A stretch of DNA of 64,000 nt from Pedomonas sp051304405 (GTDB taxonomy: Bacteria > Pseudomonadota > Alphaproteobacteria > Sphingomonadales > Sphingomonadaceae): assembly GCF_051304405.1 (NCBI RefSeq), contig NZ_JBPPGG010000002.1:620001-684000 (forward strand), read 5' to 3'. Made by a program: the position numbers and the translations under genes. Of the stretch, positions 17,568 to 26,118 are shown piece by piece (position 1 is the first letter of the stretch; each line of letters starts with the position of its first letter). The notes beneath the pieces were generated by a model. The model was not told the origin of the DNA, ran no database searches, and saw only the letters and a list, made by a program, of their open reading frames with translations.

Positions 17568-19091
17568 ATGACCATCATTCGCCAGGATGACGTTATCGAG
17601 TCCGTCGCTGACGCGCTTCAGTACATCTCCTACTTCCACCCGATGGATTACATCCGCGCCCTGGGACGCGCCTACGAGCTGGAGCAGTCTCCGGCGGCGA
17701 AGGACGCCATCGCGCAGATCCTCACCAACAGCCGCATGTGCGCCGAGGGCCTGCGCCCGATCTGCCAGGACACCGGCCTCGTCGTCGTCTTCGTGAAGGT
17801 GGGCATGAACGTCCGCTGGGACGCCACCATGTCGCTGGAGGAGATGATCAACGAGGGTGTGCGCCGCGCCTACATGCACCCGGAGAACCGCCTGCGCGCC
17901 TCGATCGTCGCCGACCCGGCCTTCAGCCGCAAGAACACCCGCGACAACACCCCGGCCGTCATCCACACCCAGATCGTGCCGGGCGACCATGTGGAAATCG
18001 CCGTGGCGGCCAAGGGCGGCGGCTCGGAGAACAAGTCCAAGTTCGTGATGCTGAACCCGTCCGACGACATCGTCGACTGGGTGGTCAAGACCGTGCCGCA
18101 GATGGGCGCGGGCTGGTGCCCGCCGGGTATGCTCGGCATCGGCATCGGCGGCTCGGCCGAGAAGGCCATGCTGCTGGCCAAGGAAGCGCTCATGGAGCCG
18201 ATCGACATGGCCGAGCTGAAGGCCCGCGGCCCGCGCACCAGGATCGAGGAGCTGCGCATCGAGATCTATGACAAGGTCAATGCGCTCGGCATCGGCGCGC
18301 AGGGCCTGGGCGGCCTCTCCACCGTGCTCGACGTGAAGATCCACGACTACCCGACTCACGCCGCCTCCAAGCCGGTGGCGATGATCCCGAACTGCGCCGC
18401 CACCCGCCACGCCCATTTCGTGCTGACCGGCGAAGGCCCGGTGTATCTGGAGCGCCCGAAGCTGGACGATTGGCCGAAGGTGGAGTGGACCGCCTCCCCG
18501 TCCGCGCGCCGGGTGAACCTCGACACCCTGACGCCGGAGGAAGTGGCGAGCTGGAAGCCGGGCGAGCGCCTGCTGCTGAACGGCAAGATGCTCACCGGCC
18601 GCGATGCCGCCCACAAGCGCATCCAGGACCTGCTGGCCTCCGGTCAGGGCCTGCCGGAGGGCGTCGATTTCCGCAACCGCGTGATCTACTACGTGGGCCC
18701 GGTCGATCCGGTGCGCGACGAGGTGGTCGGCCCGGCCGGCCCCACCACCGCCACCCGCATGGACAAGTTCACCGACATGATGCTGGAGAAGACCGGCCTC
18801 ATCGCCATGGTGGGCAAGGCCGAGCGCGGCCCGGTCGCCATCGAGTCCATCAAGAAGCACAAGGCGGCCTACCTGATGGCCGTGGGCGGCGCGGCCTACC
18901 TCGTCTCCAAGGCGATCAAGAACAGCCGCGTCGTCGCCTTCGAGGACCTGGGCATGGAAGCGATCTACGAGTTCGAGGTCCAGGACATGCCGGTGACCGT
19001 TGCCGTCGATGCGACCGGCGAGAGCGTCCACCACACCGGCCCGCTGGTGTGGCGCGAGAAGATCGCCAAAAAGGAAGTGGAACCGGCGTAA
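17568..19091 (+). CDS. fumA: fumarate hydratase, class I (iron-sulfur)
   Basis: A 507-residue single-chain class I fumarase. Three cysteines expected to hold the 4Fe-4S cluster are Cys66 (RPICQDTG), Cys184 (GAGWCPPGM) and Cys276 (MIPNCAATR). The alpha and beta parts are fused in one chain as in eukaryote-like and many proteobacterial enzymes. It hydrates fumarate to L-malate in the TCA cycle. AAGGA precedes the ATG at 17568; the 32-residue in-frame extension upstream is rejected on family length. An intrinsic terminator follows. Confidence 0.95.
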   Translation: MTIIRQDDVIESVADALQYISYFHPMDYIRALGRAYELEQSPAAKDAIAQILTNSRMCAEGLRPICQDTGLVVVFVKVGMNVRWDATMSLEEMINEGVRRAYMHPENRLRASIVADPAFSRKNTRDNTPAVIHTQIVPGDHVEIAVAAKGGGSENKSKFVMLNPSDDIVDWVVKTVPQMGAGWCPPGMLGIGIGGSAEKAMLLAKEALMEPIDMAELKARGPRTRIEELRIEIYDKVNALGIGAQGLGGLSTVLDVKIHDYPTHAASKPVAMIPNCAATRHAHFVLTGEGPVYLERPKLDDWPKVEWTASPSARRVNLDTLTPEEVASWKPGERLLLNGKMLTGRDAAHKRIQDLLASGQGLPEGVDFRNRVIYYVGPVDPVRDEVVGPAGPTTATRMDKFTDMMLEKTGLIAMVGKAERGPVAIESIKKHKAAYLMAVGGAAYLVSKAIKNSRVVAFEDLGMEAIYEFEVQDMPVTVAVDATGESVHHTGPLVWREKIAKKEVEPA

Positions 19092-19113
19092 GCCTTCCTG
19101 TTCCGGCGCAATC

Positions 19114-19150
19114 AAAAAGCCGCGCAAGCCCTTGGGCCTGCGCGGCTTTT
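19114..19150 (+). terminator. intrinsic terminator after fumarase
   Basis: Stem AGCCGCGCA/TGCGCGGCT with an inner GCCC/GGGC, flanked by AAAAA and TTTT. It lies 23 bases after the fumarase stop. Confidence 0.85.
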
Positions 19151-19156
19151 CCTTTG

Positions 19157-19258
19157 CGGGGCGACCGGCAATCCGCCCCATAAGAAGAGCCGCACCTCCT
19201 GGAAGAGGCGCGGCCGAGAGTATCGCTTTGCAAGGGGCAGGCGAAATCGCCCCTTGCA
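19157..19258. repeat. two hairpins between fumarase and aguB
   Basis: A GGGGCG/CGCCCC hairpin (19158-19179) and a perfect 10-bp stem TGCAAGGGGC/GCCCCTTGCA (19229-19258) lie about 50 bases apart, just past the aguB stop. The second resembles the dispersed hairpin family seen elsewhere in the window (for example at 47225-47250) but lacks the GGGAGG arm, so membership is uncertain. Confidence 0.5.
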
Positions 19259-19266
19259 CACTATAG

Positions 19267-20118
19267 CTAAATATCCTGCGTCAGGCGACCGTAGAGATCG
19301 GGCCGGCGATCGCGGAAGAAGCCGAAGGCGTAGCGGTGCTTCTGGATCAGGTCGAGATCGAAGGTGCCGATGACGACGCCGGTCTCGCCGTCGCCCAGTT
19401 CCGAGACCATCTCGCCGCGATGGCTGGCAACGAAGCTGTGGCCGTAGAAGTGCTGGCCGCACTCGTCCCCGATGCGGTTGGCGGCGACCACCGGCACCAC
19501 GTTGGAGACGGCGTGGCCGATCTGGGCCCGCTGCCAGAGCGCGCTCGTGTCCAGCTCCGCGTCATGGGGCTCGGAGCCGATGGCCGTCGGGTACATCAGC
19601 ACCTCCGCGCCCATCAGCATCATGGCGCGGGCGCATTCGGGATACCACTGGTCCCAGCAGATGCCGACGCCGACCACGCCATGGCGGGTCTTCCACACCT
19701 TGAAGCCGGTGTTGCCGGGGCGGAAGTAGAACTTCTCCTGATAGCCCGGCCCATCGGGAATGTGGCTCTTGCGGTAGACGCCCATGATGGCGCCCTCGTC
19801 ATCGATCATGGCGAGGGAGTTGTAATAATGGTGGCCGTCCCGCTCGTAGATGGAGGTCGGGATGTAGACCTTGAGATCCCGGGCCAGCTTCTGCATTTCG
19901 AGGACCGCCGGATGCTCCTCCACCGGGTAGGCCTTGGCGAAGAAGTCCTCCTGCTGGTCCTTGCAGAAGTAGTGGCCCTGGAACAGCTCGGGCGGAAGGA
20001 TCACCTGGCCGCCCTGCCGGGCCGCCTCGCGCACGAGGTCGGCGACGGCGGCGATGTCCGTCTTCATGTCGTCGGTGAACGCGAGCTGAAGCCCCGCAAC
20101 CGTAATCTGACGCGTCAT
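19267..20118 (-). CDS. aguB: N-carbamoylputrescine amidase
   Basis: A 283-residue nitrilase-superfamily enzyme. The catalytic triad is Glu44 (LPPELF), Lys117 (YRKSHIPDGPGY) and Cys154 (GVGICWDQWYPE). The sequence DGPGYQEKFYFRPGNTGF is characteristic of AguB. It hydrolyses N-carbamoylputrescine to putrescine, CO2 and ammonia, the last step of the agmatine route. It lies 22 bases downstream of agmatine deiminase on the same strand, and the two act in sequence. Confidence 0.95.
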   Translation of the reverse strand: MTRQITVAGLQLAFTDDMKTDIAAVADLVREAARQGGQVILPPELFQGHYFCKDQQEDFFAKAYPVEEHPAVLEMQKLARDLKVYIPTSIYERDGHHYYNSLAMIDDEGAIMGVYRKSHIPDGPGYQEKFYFRPGNTGFKVWKTRHGVVGVGICWDQWYPECARAMMLMGAEVLMYPTAIGSEPHDAELDTSALWQRAQIGHAVSNVVPVVAANRIGDECGQHFYGHSFVASHRGEMVSELGDGETGVVIGTFDLDLIQKHRYAFGFFRDRRPDLYGRLTQDI

Positions 20119-20140
20119 GACGCTTTGATCCTTCCCTCGC

Positions 20141-21163
20141 TTACTTGCCGTCCGTCACCGGGAAACTCGGCACCTGCTGCGTGATGCAGTGGAAGGAGCC
20201 GCCGCCGGTGAGGATGTGGTCCGCCCTGAGGCCCACCGCCTTGCGGCCGGGGAACAGCCTGCCGATGGCCTCCACCGCCGCGTCGTCCCATTTCGTGCCG
20301 TAGACGGGCACCACAACGGTCGTGTTGGCGATGTAGAAGTTGGAGTAGGAGGCCGGGATCACCTCGCCGTCCTCGTTCTCCACCCGGCCAGTAGATGGGA
20401 AGGTGACGATCTCGATACCAGAGTATTTCTTCAGCCGGGCCAGCGCATCGGCGTAAATGTCGCGGTTGGGATCGTCCGCGTCCCGCGCCTCGGGCAGCGC
20501 CACGACGCCGGGGGCGACGAAGCGGGCCAGGTTGTCGATGTGCCCGTCGGTGTGATCGTTCGCCAGCCCGTCGCCCAGCCACAGGATGCGCTCCACCCCC
20601 AGCTGCTCGGAAAGGTTGCGCTCGATCTCGGCGCGGGAGAGCCCCGGGTTGCGGTTGGGGTTGAGCAGGCACTGCTCGGTGGTGAGCGCCGCGCCCTGCC
20701 CGTCCACGTCCACCGAGCCGCCTTCCAGCACCCAGTCGAACGCTTTGAACGGCAGGCCCGAGGCCTTGCCGACCGCCGCCGAGACCTGATCGTCGAACGG
20801 CAGGTCATACTTGCCGCCCCAGCCGTTGAAGCGGAAGCCGTGGGCCGCCAGGCCGTCCGCGCCCGCCACGAAGATGGGCGCGGTGTCGCGCAGCCAGATG
20901 TCCCCGAACGGAATGTCGTGCAGCACCGCGCCGGTGCCTGCCAGCGCGGCCTCGGCGCTGGCGCGCGCCTCCGCGTTGGCGACCAGAATGTTCAGCTGCT
21001 CGCCACGCGGGCGGCCGGTGACCGGGTCCACGTTCGCAATGGCGCGGAACAGCGCCGCGACTTCGGCGCGGGCCGGCTCCAGATCTTCCAACCACAGGTC
21101 GGCATGGCTGGGCCATGCCGACCAGACTGCATCGTGCTTCGCCCACTCGGCGGGTTGACGCAT
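20141..21163 (-). CDS. aguA: agmatine deiminase
   Basis: A 340-residue peptidylarginine-deiminase-fold enzyme that converts agmatine to N-carbamoylputrescine. Family segments include AVWSAWPSHADLWLEDLEPAR at the N-terminus, FGDIWLRDTAPIFV, NDHTDGHIDNLARFV (catalytic His), and the nucleophile Cys326 in TGGGSFHCITQQVP. The start ATG at 21163 overlaps the stop of the M28 peptidase gene (TGATG); a GTG one codon upstream is possible because AAAGGAG fits both. The overlap implies coupling with the peptidase. Confidence 0.95.
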   Translation of the reverse strand: MRQPAEWAKHDAVWSAWPSHADLWLEDLEPARAEVAALFRAIANVDPVTGRPRGEQLNILVANAEARASAEAALAGTGAVLHDIPFGDIWLRDTAPIFVAGADGLAAHGFRFNGWGGKYDLPFDDQVSAAVGKASGLPFKAFDWVLEGGSVDVDGQGAALTTEQCLLNPNRNPGLSRAEIERNLSEQLGVERILWLGDGLANDHTDGHIDNLARFVAPGVVALPEARDADDPNRDIYADALARLKKYSGIEIVTFPSTGRVENEDGEVIPASYSNFYIANTTVVVPVYGTKWDDAAVEAIGRLFPGRKAVGLRADHILTGGGSFHCITQQVPSFPVTDGK

Positions 21164-22812
21164 CACTTACTCGCTCCTTTGAGAGACGCCTCGCGTGCCG
21201 CCCCAAACTCGGCGGTCGGGAGCCATTTGGGCCATTGGCTGGAATTTGCAAGCTCCAGACCGGTCTGGAACAACAATTCCGCATCTTCCGCCGTGCCGGA
21301 GAAGTCCATGTCCGCCCGGTATTCGTCCGACGGCTTGTGATAGTGCCTGGCCACGTATTCGGCGGACTGGCTCTGGCCCCACTCCGCGCCCTTGCCGATC
21401 ACGTCGACGCCGCTGTCGGCGTAGAGCATGGGCACGCCCACCTTGGCCAGCTCGAAATGGTCCGAGCGGTAGTAGGACCCGGCCTCGGGCCTGGGCTCGG
21501 GCACGATCACCCGGCCCTGCTGGGCGGCATGTTTCTTGAGCAGCGGCTCCAGCTCGGACTTGCCGTAGCCGATCACCACCACGTCGCGGGTGCGCCCGAA
21601 GGTGCTGAGCGCATCCATGTTGAAGCCGGCCACGGTCTTGTGCAGCGGATAGATCGGGTTCTGGGCGTAGTAGCGGGAGCCGAGCAGGCCGAACTCCTCG
21701 CCGGTGACGGCCAGCAGCACCACCGAGCGCTCCGGCCGGGCCGCGGCGAAGCGCTTGCCGATCTCGATCAGCGCGCTGACGCCGGTGGCGTTGTCCACCG
21801 CGCCGTTGCAGATGCCGTCGCCCCGCTCGTCCGGCGTGCAGGTGCCGAGGTGGTCCCAGTGGGCGGTGTAGAGAATGTACTCGTCCGGTCGCTTGGTGCC
21901 GGGGACGATGCCCACCACGTTCTGCGATTCCATGCGCCGGATGGTGTTGCTGAGCGTGCCCGAGACCTTGAGGTTGCCCAGCGGCACGGCCTTGAAGCCC
22001 GGGCGGGCGGCGGCCTCTTTCAGCGCCTTGTAGTCGAGCCCGGCGGCCGCGAACAGGCGCTGGGTGGCCTCGCTGGAGATCCAGCCTTCCACCGCCGCGC
22101 GGTCCATGCCGTCGTTCTCCCGCACGATGTCGAACTGCGGGCCGGTCCAGCTGGACTTCACCACGTCCCACGGATAGGCGGCCGGGGCGGTCTCATGGAC
22201 GACGAGCACGCCCGCCGCGCCCTTGCGGGCCGCTTCCTCGAACTTGTAGGTCCAGCGGCCGTAGTAGGTCATGGTCTTGCCGTTGAACAGCTTGGGATCG
22301 CCCGTGGCGAAGCCCGGGTCGTTCACCAGCACGACCACCGTCTTGCCCTTCACGTCGAGCCCGGCGTAGTCGTTCCAGCCCCACTCCGGCGCGTCGATGC
22401 CGTAGCCGACGAACACCAGCTCCGAGTTCTCCAGCGCCGTCTGCTCGCGGACCTGCTTGGTCCACACCACCTGATCCGTGATGTAGTCGAGCGTGATCGG
22501 CGCCGCGCCGCCGGTGACGGTCAGCGCGGTCGGCGCGGTGGTGCTCTCCACCATCGGCACGGCCTGGAACCAGCTCCCGTTGGCGCCGCCCGGCTTCACG
22601 CCACCGCTGGCCAGCTGATCCGCGATGTAGCGGATGGTCAGCGTCTCGCCCTGGCTGAGGGGCGCGCGGCCCTCGAATTCGTCCGACGCCAGAACCTTCA
22701 CGTGAGCGTCGATGGCGGCGGGCGCGATGGCCTGCCCGGAAGCGCCCGCGTGGGCGGTCATGGCGCACAGGCCGAGGGCGGTCGCGGTCAGAAGGCGGTT
22801 CGCGCGGAACAT
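21163..22812 (-). CDS. M28 family zinc aminopeptidase, exported
   Basis: A 549-residue peptidase with a signal peptide (about 1-21), a PA domain in the middle (GAAGVLVVHET), and the M28 domain starting near residue 290. Metal ligands are visible in YTAHWDHLGT (His, Asp), in VDNATGVSALIE (Asp), in AVTGEEFGLLGSRYYA (Glu-Glu) and in SYYRSDHFELAKVGVP (His). Relatives remove N-terminal residues from peptides in the periplasm. It is first gene of a run with aguA and aguB, a link that may reflect recycling of amino acids to polyamines. Start chosen to put the signal peptide first. Confidence 0.92.
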   Translation of the reverse strand: MFRANRLLTATALGLCAMTAHAGASGQAIAPAAIDAHVKVLASDEFEGRAPLSQGETLTIRYIADQLASGGVKPGGANGSWFQAVPMVESTTAPTALTVTGGAAPITLDYITDQVVWTKQVREQTALENSELVFVGYGIDAPEWGWNDYAGLDVKGKTVVVLVNDPGFATGDPKLFNGKTMTYYGRWTYKFEEAARKGAAGVLVVHETAPAAYPWDVVKSSWTGPQFDIVRENDGMDRAAVEGWISSEATQRLFAAAGLDYKALKEAAARPGFKAVPLGNLKVSGTLSNTIRRMESQNVVGIVPGTKRPDEYILYTAHWDHLGTCTPDERGDGICNGAVDNATGVSALIEIGKRFAAARPERSVVLLAVTGEEFGLLGSRYYAQNPIYPLHKTVAGFNMDALSTFGRTRDVVVIGYGKSELEPLLKKHAAQQGRVIVPEPRPEAGSYYRSDHFELAKVGVPMLYADSGVDVIGKGAEWGQSQSAEYVARHYHKPSDEYRADMDFSGTAEDAELLFQTGLELANSSQWPKWLPTAEFGAAREASLKGASK

Positions 22813-23099
22813 AGGCACCTCTTGGCAAGATGGTTTGCGAGATGGATCGGCAAGCCCTTCCGGGCCTTCAGGCTTCCTTCCACGTTGCGGGAAAACGGTC
22901 AAGCCGCCGTCACGAGGCTTGGCGGTTAGCACTCACCCAAGATGAGTGACAGTAAAATACCCAAAATAACAGGAATTTGAGACGAAACGATTCAACAGGA
23001 TTATGTTATTCTGTCGCCACTGGCGTATAATCATCCCTGAAAGCGGGTTGCGTTGCAGACCATGGAAGCCTTTTTTAGGATGTCTGCGGGAGTGTCGTC

Positions 23100-23384
23100 A
23101 TGACCCTGCGCCGGGAACAGTCGTCTGATTTCGAACTTCGCCTCAAGGGATATTCGCTTTTGACGGCGGAAATCCTCTACTGGATGCCCGATCATCATGA
23201 TCTGCTCCAGAGTTTCGTCTGGCAGACGCTGGATCTCGCGCCGCGCTTCCCCCGCCTGCATCAGTTCCTCGACTACTGGCGGGCGCACATCGAGGCGCCG
23301 CTGCACTCGATCCACATCACCCACGCCAGCCTGGTCACGCCGGCCGAGCTGAAGCTGGTGGGCAACGAGTTCCGCCTCAACTGA
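23100..23384 (+). CDS. usg: Usg family protein
   Basis: A 94-residue protein matching the small alphaproteobacterial Usg family, named from its position upstream of trpF in Caulobacter. Typical segments are LKGYSLLTAEILYWMPDHHDLLQSFVWQ and APRFPRLHQFLDYWRAHIEAPLHSI. Function is unknown. Here it is not beside trp genes. The 287 bases upstream include an AT-rich stretch at 22950-23010 that probably carries its promoter. Confidence 0.88.
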   Translation: MTLRREQSSDFELRLKGYSLLTAEILYWMPDHHDLLQSFVWQTLDLAPRFPRLHQFLDYWRAHIEAPLHSIHITHASLVTPAELKLVGNEFRLN

Positions 23385-23497
23385 CGGCCGCGCCCCGCCG
23401 CGCGTTCCGGCTCCGCTCGTCCTCCCGCCGCGCCTGCCGTGGTGGCCAAGCGGCGCGTGCGAACCATATGTTGTGTATCGAGCAGAGGGAGAGTGCC

Positions 23498-23821
23498 ATG
23501 TCCCTGAAGAAGCAAGGAGCCTTGCAAGCCTGGCTGCGCCCCGCCAACGCGGACTGGGCAACCGACGGCCATCGCTACATCTTCCCCCCGCTGTCCTCCG
23601 ACGGTATCCGCATGTACATCACCAAGCAGCCGGACCGGATGGTGGAGGTGCTGGTGGCGACCCGCGACGCCAGCTTCACCTTCAACGCGCCCATGCCCGC
23701 GGCGCTCGCGCCCAAGGGGCTGTTCGTCTGCGTCACCTGGCAGGACGGCGAGACCATCGACCTGCAACTGGGGGAAGACAAGGTCGGCTCCTACCCCTTC
23801 CACCTGCCCGTCACCGCCTGA
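23498..23821 (+). CDS. hypothetical protein
   Basis: A 107-residue soluble protein with a clear ribosome site (AGAGGGAGAG, 4 bases before the ATG). The sequence has a short basic N-terminus and then beta-rich segments (DGHRYIFPPLSSDGIRMYI, RMVEVLVATRDASFTF, LFVCVTWQDGETIDLQLGEDKVGSYPFHL). Codon use and third-position GC match neighbours, so it looks like a real gene. I do not recognise a family. It stands 113 bases after usg on the same strand. Confidence 0.7.
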   Translation: MSLKKQGALQAWLRPANADWATDGHRYIFPPLSSDGIRMYITKQPDRMVEVLVATRDASFTFNAPMPAALAPKGLFVCVTWQDGETIDLQLGEDKVGSYPFHLPVTA

Positions 23822-24013
23822 GGCGCGCCCTCTCCCCTCCCCGGCGGCGACAAAGTGCCCACTGGATTTTTGCGCCGCTTGTCCCCATATGGGGGCTGCC
23901 TCTCACGAGTCGCTGCGATTGGCATGTTACCGCCACCGCAGCGGCGGCAGCGGTATCGGGCCGCAACCGGGGGCCATGGAGCGTGGGACCGCGGCATCCG
24001 CAGGGCCCCGGCC

Positions 24014-24089
24014 GGATCAGGGAACGGCCCGGATCAAGGGATGGCCCGGATCAGGGAGCGGCCCGGATCAGGGAGCAGCCCGGATCAAG
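24014..24089. repeat. 17-bp tandem repeat, four and a half copies
   Basis: Four 17-base units of the type ggatcagggagcggccc run from 24014 to 24081, followed by ggatcaag. The units differ at two to four positions. The repeat sits in the 644-base gap 23822-24465, which otherwise holds no gene I can support. The last 250 bases of that gap are AT-rich and probably hold the promoter of the reductase gene. Confidence 0.9.
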
Positions 24090-24465
24090 AATTGGAAGAA
24101 ATCGTGTGATTTCCGAAGGATAGATCAGGACGTTTCCGTGGCGTGGTGTCCGCTGCCGCAAGGCCAGGTCGCCAAGAAATTGTTTATCGGAAATAAGCCG
24201 ATCTACTGGTTTTCGCACAAAGCATTGAAACAAAACAAAAAATTACCGAGACGCCGCTTTGGCGCAAGCCTTGCGACTCGGTCCCGCTGAGGATAAAGAA
24301 GCGACCGGCGCGACCTGAAAGCTCATGGTCGAATGCAGGCCGCTTGTCCGCCCATGGCCGCGCCGGGGGGCCTGACAGTCCGGCATGCGGATGCCACCGA
24401 TCCATGGGGTGATCCCTGGACGGCGATGTCCGCCCAAATATGTTGATGAATTAAGGAAGTGTCGA

Positions 24466-25278
24466 ATGAGCGATCGCCTGCAGCAAATGCCCAAACTTGA
24501 GCCCTCTGCTGCGCTGACTGTGGAAACGGTCCTGAGTGTCCATCACTGGAACGAGCACCTGTTCAGCTTCAAGATCACGCGGCCGGCCAGCTTCCGCTTC
24601 CGCTCGGGCGAATTCGTGATGATCGGCCTGCCGGGCGAACAGCGCCCCCTGCTGCGCGCCTACTCGGTGGCGAGCCCCGCCTACGCCGAGGAGCTGGAGT
24701 TCCTGTCGATCAAGGTGCCGGACGGTCCGCTCACCTCGCGCCTCCAGAAGATCCAGCCGGGCGACGAGATCTTCCTCGGCCGCAAGCCCACCGGCACGCT
24801 GGTGACCGATGCCCTGCTGCCGGGCAAGCGCCTGTTCCTGCTCTCCACCGGCACGGGCCTGGCGCCGTTCATGAGCCTGATCCGCGACCCGGACGTGTAC
24901 CAGCTGTTTGATCAGGTGGTCGTGGTCCACTCGGTGCGCCGCGTCAGCGATCTGGCCTACCGCGCCGAACTGGAAAGCCGTCTGGCGGACGATCCGCTGG
25001 TTGGCGATCAGGCGCAGACACAGCTGCACTACGTGCCGACCGTCACCCGCGAGGAATTTCACACCACCGGCCGCATCAACACGCTGATCGAGACCGGCAA
25101 GCTGTTCGAGGGGCTGGACGGCCCCAAGAATCTGGACCCGGAGACCGACCGCGTTATGCTGTGCGGCAGCATGGCCATGATCAAGGAATTCCAGGCCTAT
25201 CTGGAAGGCCTCGGCTTCATCGAGGGCTCCAACGCCTCCCCCGGCCAGTTCGTCATCGAACGCGCCTTCGTGGGCTGA
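24466..25278 (+). CDS. fpr: ferredoxin--NADP+ reductase
   Basis: A 270-residue flavoprotein of the bacterial subclass I Fpr type. The FAD motif RAYSVASP (residues 65-71) and the NADPH-binding LLSTGTGLAPFMSLIRD (126-141) are clear, and the C-terminus ends GQFVIERAFVG, the aromatic-poor end typical of this subclass. It moves electrons between NADPH and ferredoxin or flavodoxin and often supports oxidative-stress defence. AAGGAAG precedes the ATG at 24466. An intrinsic terminator lies 24 bases past the stop. Confidence 0.95.
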   Translation: MSDRLQQMPKLEPSAALTVETVLSVHHWNEHLFSFKITRPASFRFRSGEFVMIGLPGEQRPLLRAYSVASPAYAEELEFLSIKVPDGPLTSRLQKIQPGDEIFLGRKPTGTLVTDALLPGKRLFLLSTGTGLAPFMSLIRDPDVYQLFDQVVVVHSVRRVSDLAYRAELESRLADDPLVGDQAQTQLHYVPTVTREEFHTTGRINTLIETGKLFEGLDGPKNLDPETDRVMLCGSMAMIKEFQAYLEGLGFIEGSNASPGQFVIERAFVG

Positions 25279-25301
25279 GGGTCTCAACCTCCCCGAACAA
25301 G

Positions 25302-25331
25302 AAAAAGGCTCCGCAGCGCGGAGCCTTTTTT
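25302..25331 (+). terminator. intrinsic terminator after fpr
   Basis: Stem AAAAAGGCTCCGC/GCGGAGCCTTTTTT with a 2-base loop. The A and T runs make it usable on both strands, but only the plus-strand gene ends here. Confidence 0.9.
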
Positions 25332-25374
25332 GTTTTCGGCCCGGGGCGTTTTCCGGGACGCAGCCCAGTCATAC

Positions 25375-25397
25375 AAAGGGGGGTCGAGCCCCCCTTT
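25375..25397. repeat. perfect hairpin at fpr/piuC convergence
   Basis: A 9-bp perfect stem AAAGGGGGG/CCCCCCTTT with loop TCGAG, 25 bases past the piuC stop. It is similar in form to the other gene-end hairpins in the window, though it lacks their TGCAGGAGGG arm. Confidence 0.6.
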
Positions 25398-25421
25398 CCT
25401 CACACACCCTGAAAACCGGAC

Positions 25422-26105
25422 TCACACGTGCGCCCAGCGGCGCAGCAGGTTGTGGTAGATGCCGGTCAGGCGGACGATTTCCGGGTCCCCCTGCCCGCGC
25501 TCAAGGGCCAGCGCCTGGATGGCCAGGTCCAGATCGAACAGGATGCGGCGCTCGCCGTCGTCGCGCACCATGCTCTGGATCCAGAAGAAGCTGGCGAGCC
25601 GCGCCCCGCGCGTGACCGGCGTGACGCGGTGCAGGCTGGAGGCGGGATAGAGCACCATGTCCCCCGCCGGCAGCTTGACCGAATGGGTGCCGAACTGGTC
25701 CTCCACCGTCAGCTCGCCGCCGTCGTATTCGTCCGGATCGGCGAAGAACAGGGTGGCGGACAGGTCGCTGCGGATGCGGAAATCGCTGCCGCGCTGGATG
25801 CGGATGGCGTTGTCCACGTGGGTGCCGAATTCCTCCCCGCCCTCGTAGCGGTTGAACAGCGGCGGAAACACCTTGAGCGGCAGCGCCGCCGCGATGAACA
25901 GCGGCGATTTCGCCAGCGCGTCGAGGATCAGGTTGCCCATCTCGCGGGCGGCCGGCGAGCCCTCCGGCAATTGGCGGTTGCGCTTGGCCAGCGCCGACTG
26001 CGCGCCGGAAGTGACGTTGCCGTCCACCCACTCGGCCTCGGCCATGATCTGGCGGCAGCGCGCCACCGCCGTGGCGTCGAGCACGCCGGGAATGTGTATC
26101 ATCAT
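25422..26105 (-). CDS. piuC: Fe(II)/2-oxoglutarate PKHD-type hydroxylase (PiuC/YbiX)
   Basis: A 227-residue dioxygenase. Iron ligands are His96-x-Asp98 (GTHVDNAI) and His159 (SLHRVTPV), with Arg169 to bind 2-oxoglutarate. The family is nearly always encoded beside catecholate siderophore receptors (Fiu/PiuA), and here the TonB gene is 13 bases upstream and the receptor follows further upstream. Its substrate is not known. The start ATG-ATG at 26105 gives the family length of 226-227. Confidence 0.95.
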   Translation of the reverse strand: MMIHIPGVLDATAVARCRQIMAEAEWVDGNVTSGAQSALAKRNRQLPEGSPAAREMGNLILDALAKSPLFIAAALPLKVFPPLFNRYEGGEEFGTHVDNAIRIQRGSDFRIRSDLSATLFFADPDEYDGGELTVEDQFGTHSVKLPAGDMVLYPASSLHRVTPVTRGARLASFFWIQSMVRDDGERRILFDLDLAIQALALERGQGDPEIVRLTGIYHNLLRRWAHV

Positions 26106-26118
26106 GGGAAAGCTGCGA

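Noticed and set aside
15936..19259. A continuous minus-strand frame of 1107 codons covering the flavoprotein and the whole fumarase region.
   Set aside because: Only the first 434 codons (to 17240) show a protein family; the rest is antisense to the fumarase and has no homology signal.
24014..24089. CRISPR-like array.
   Set aside because: Units are contiguous 17-mers with no spacers and no cas genes in the window.
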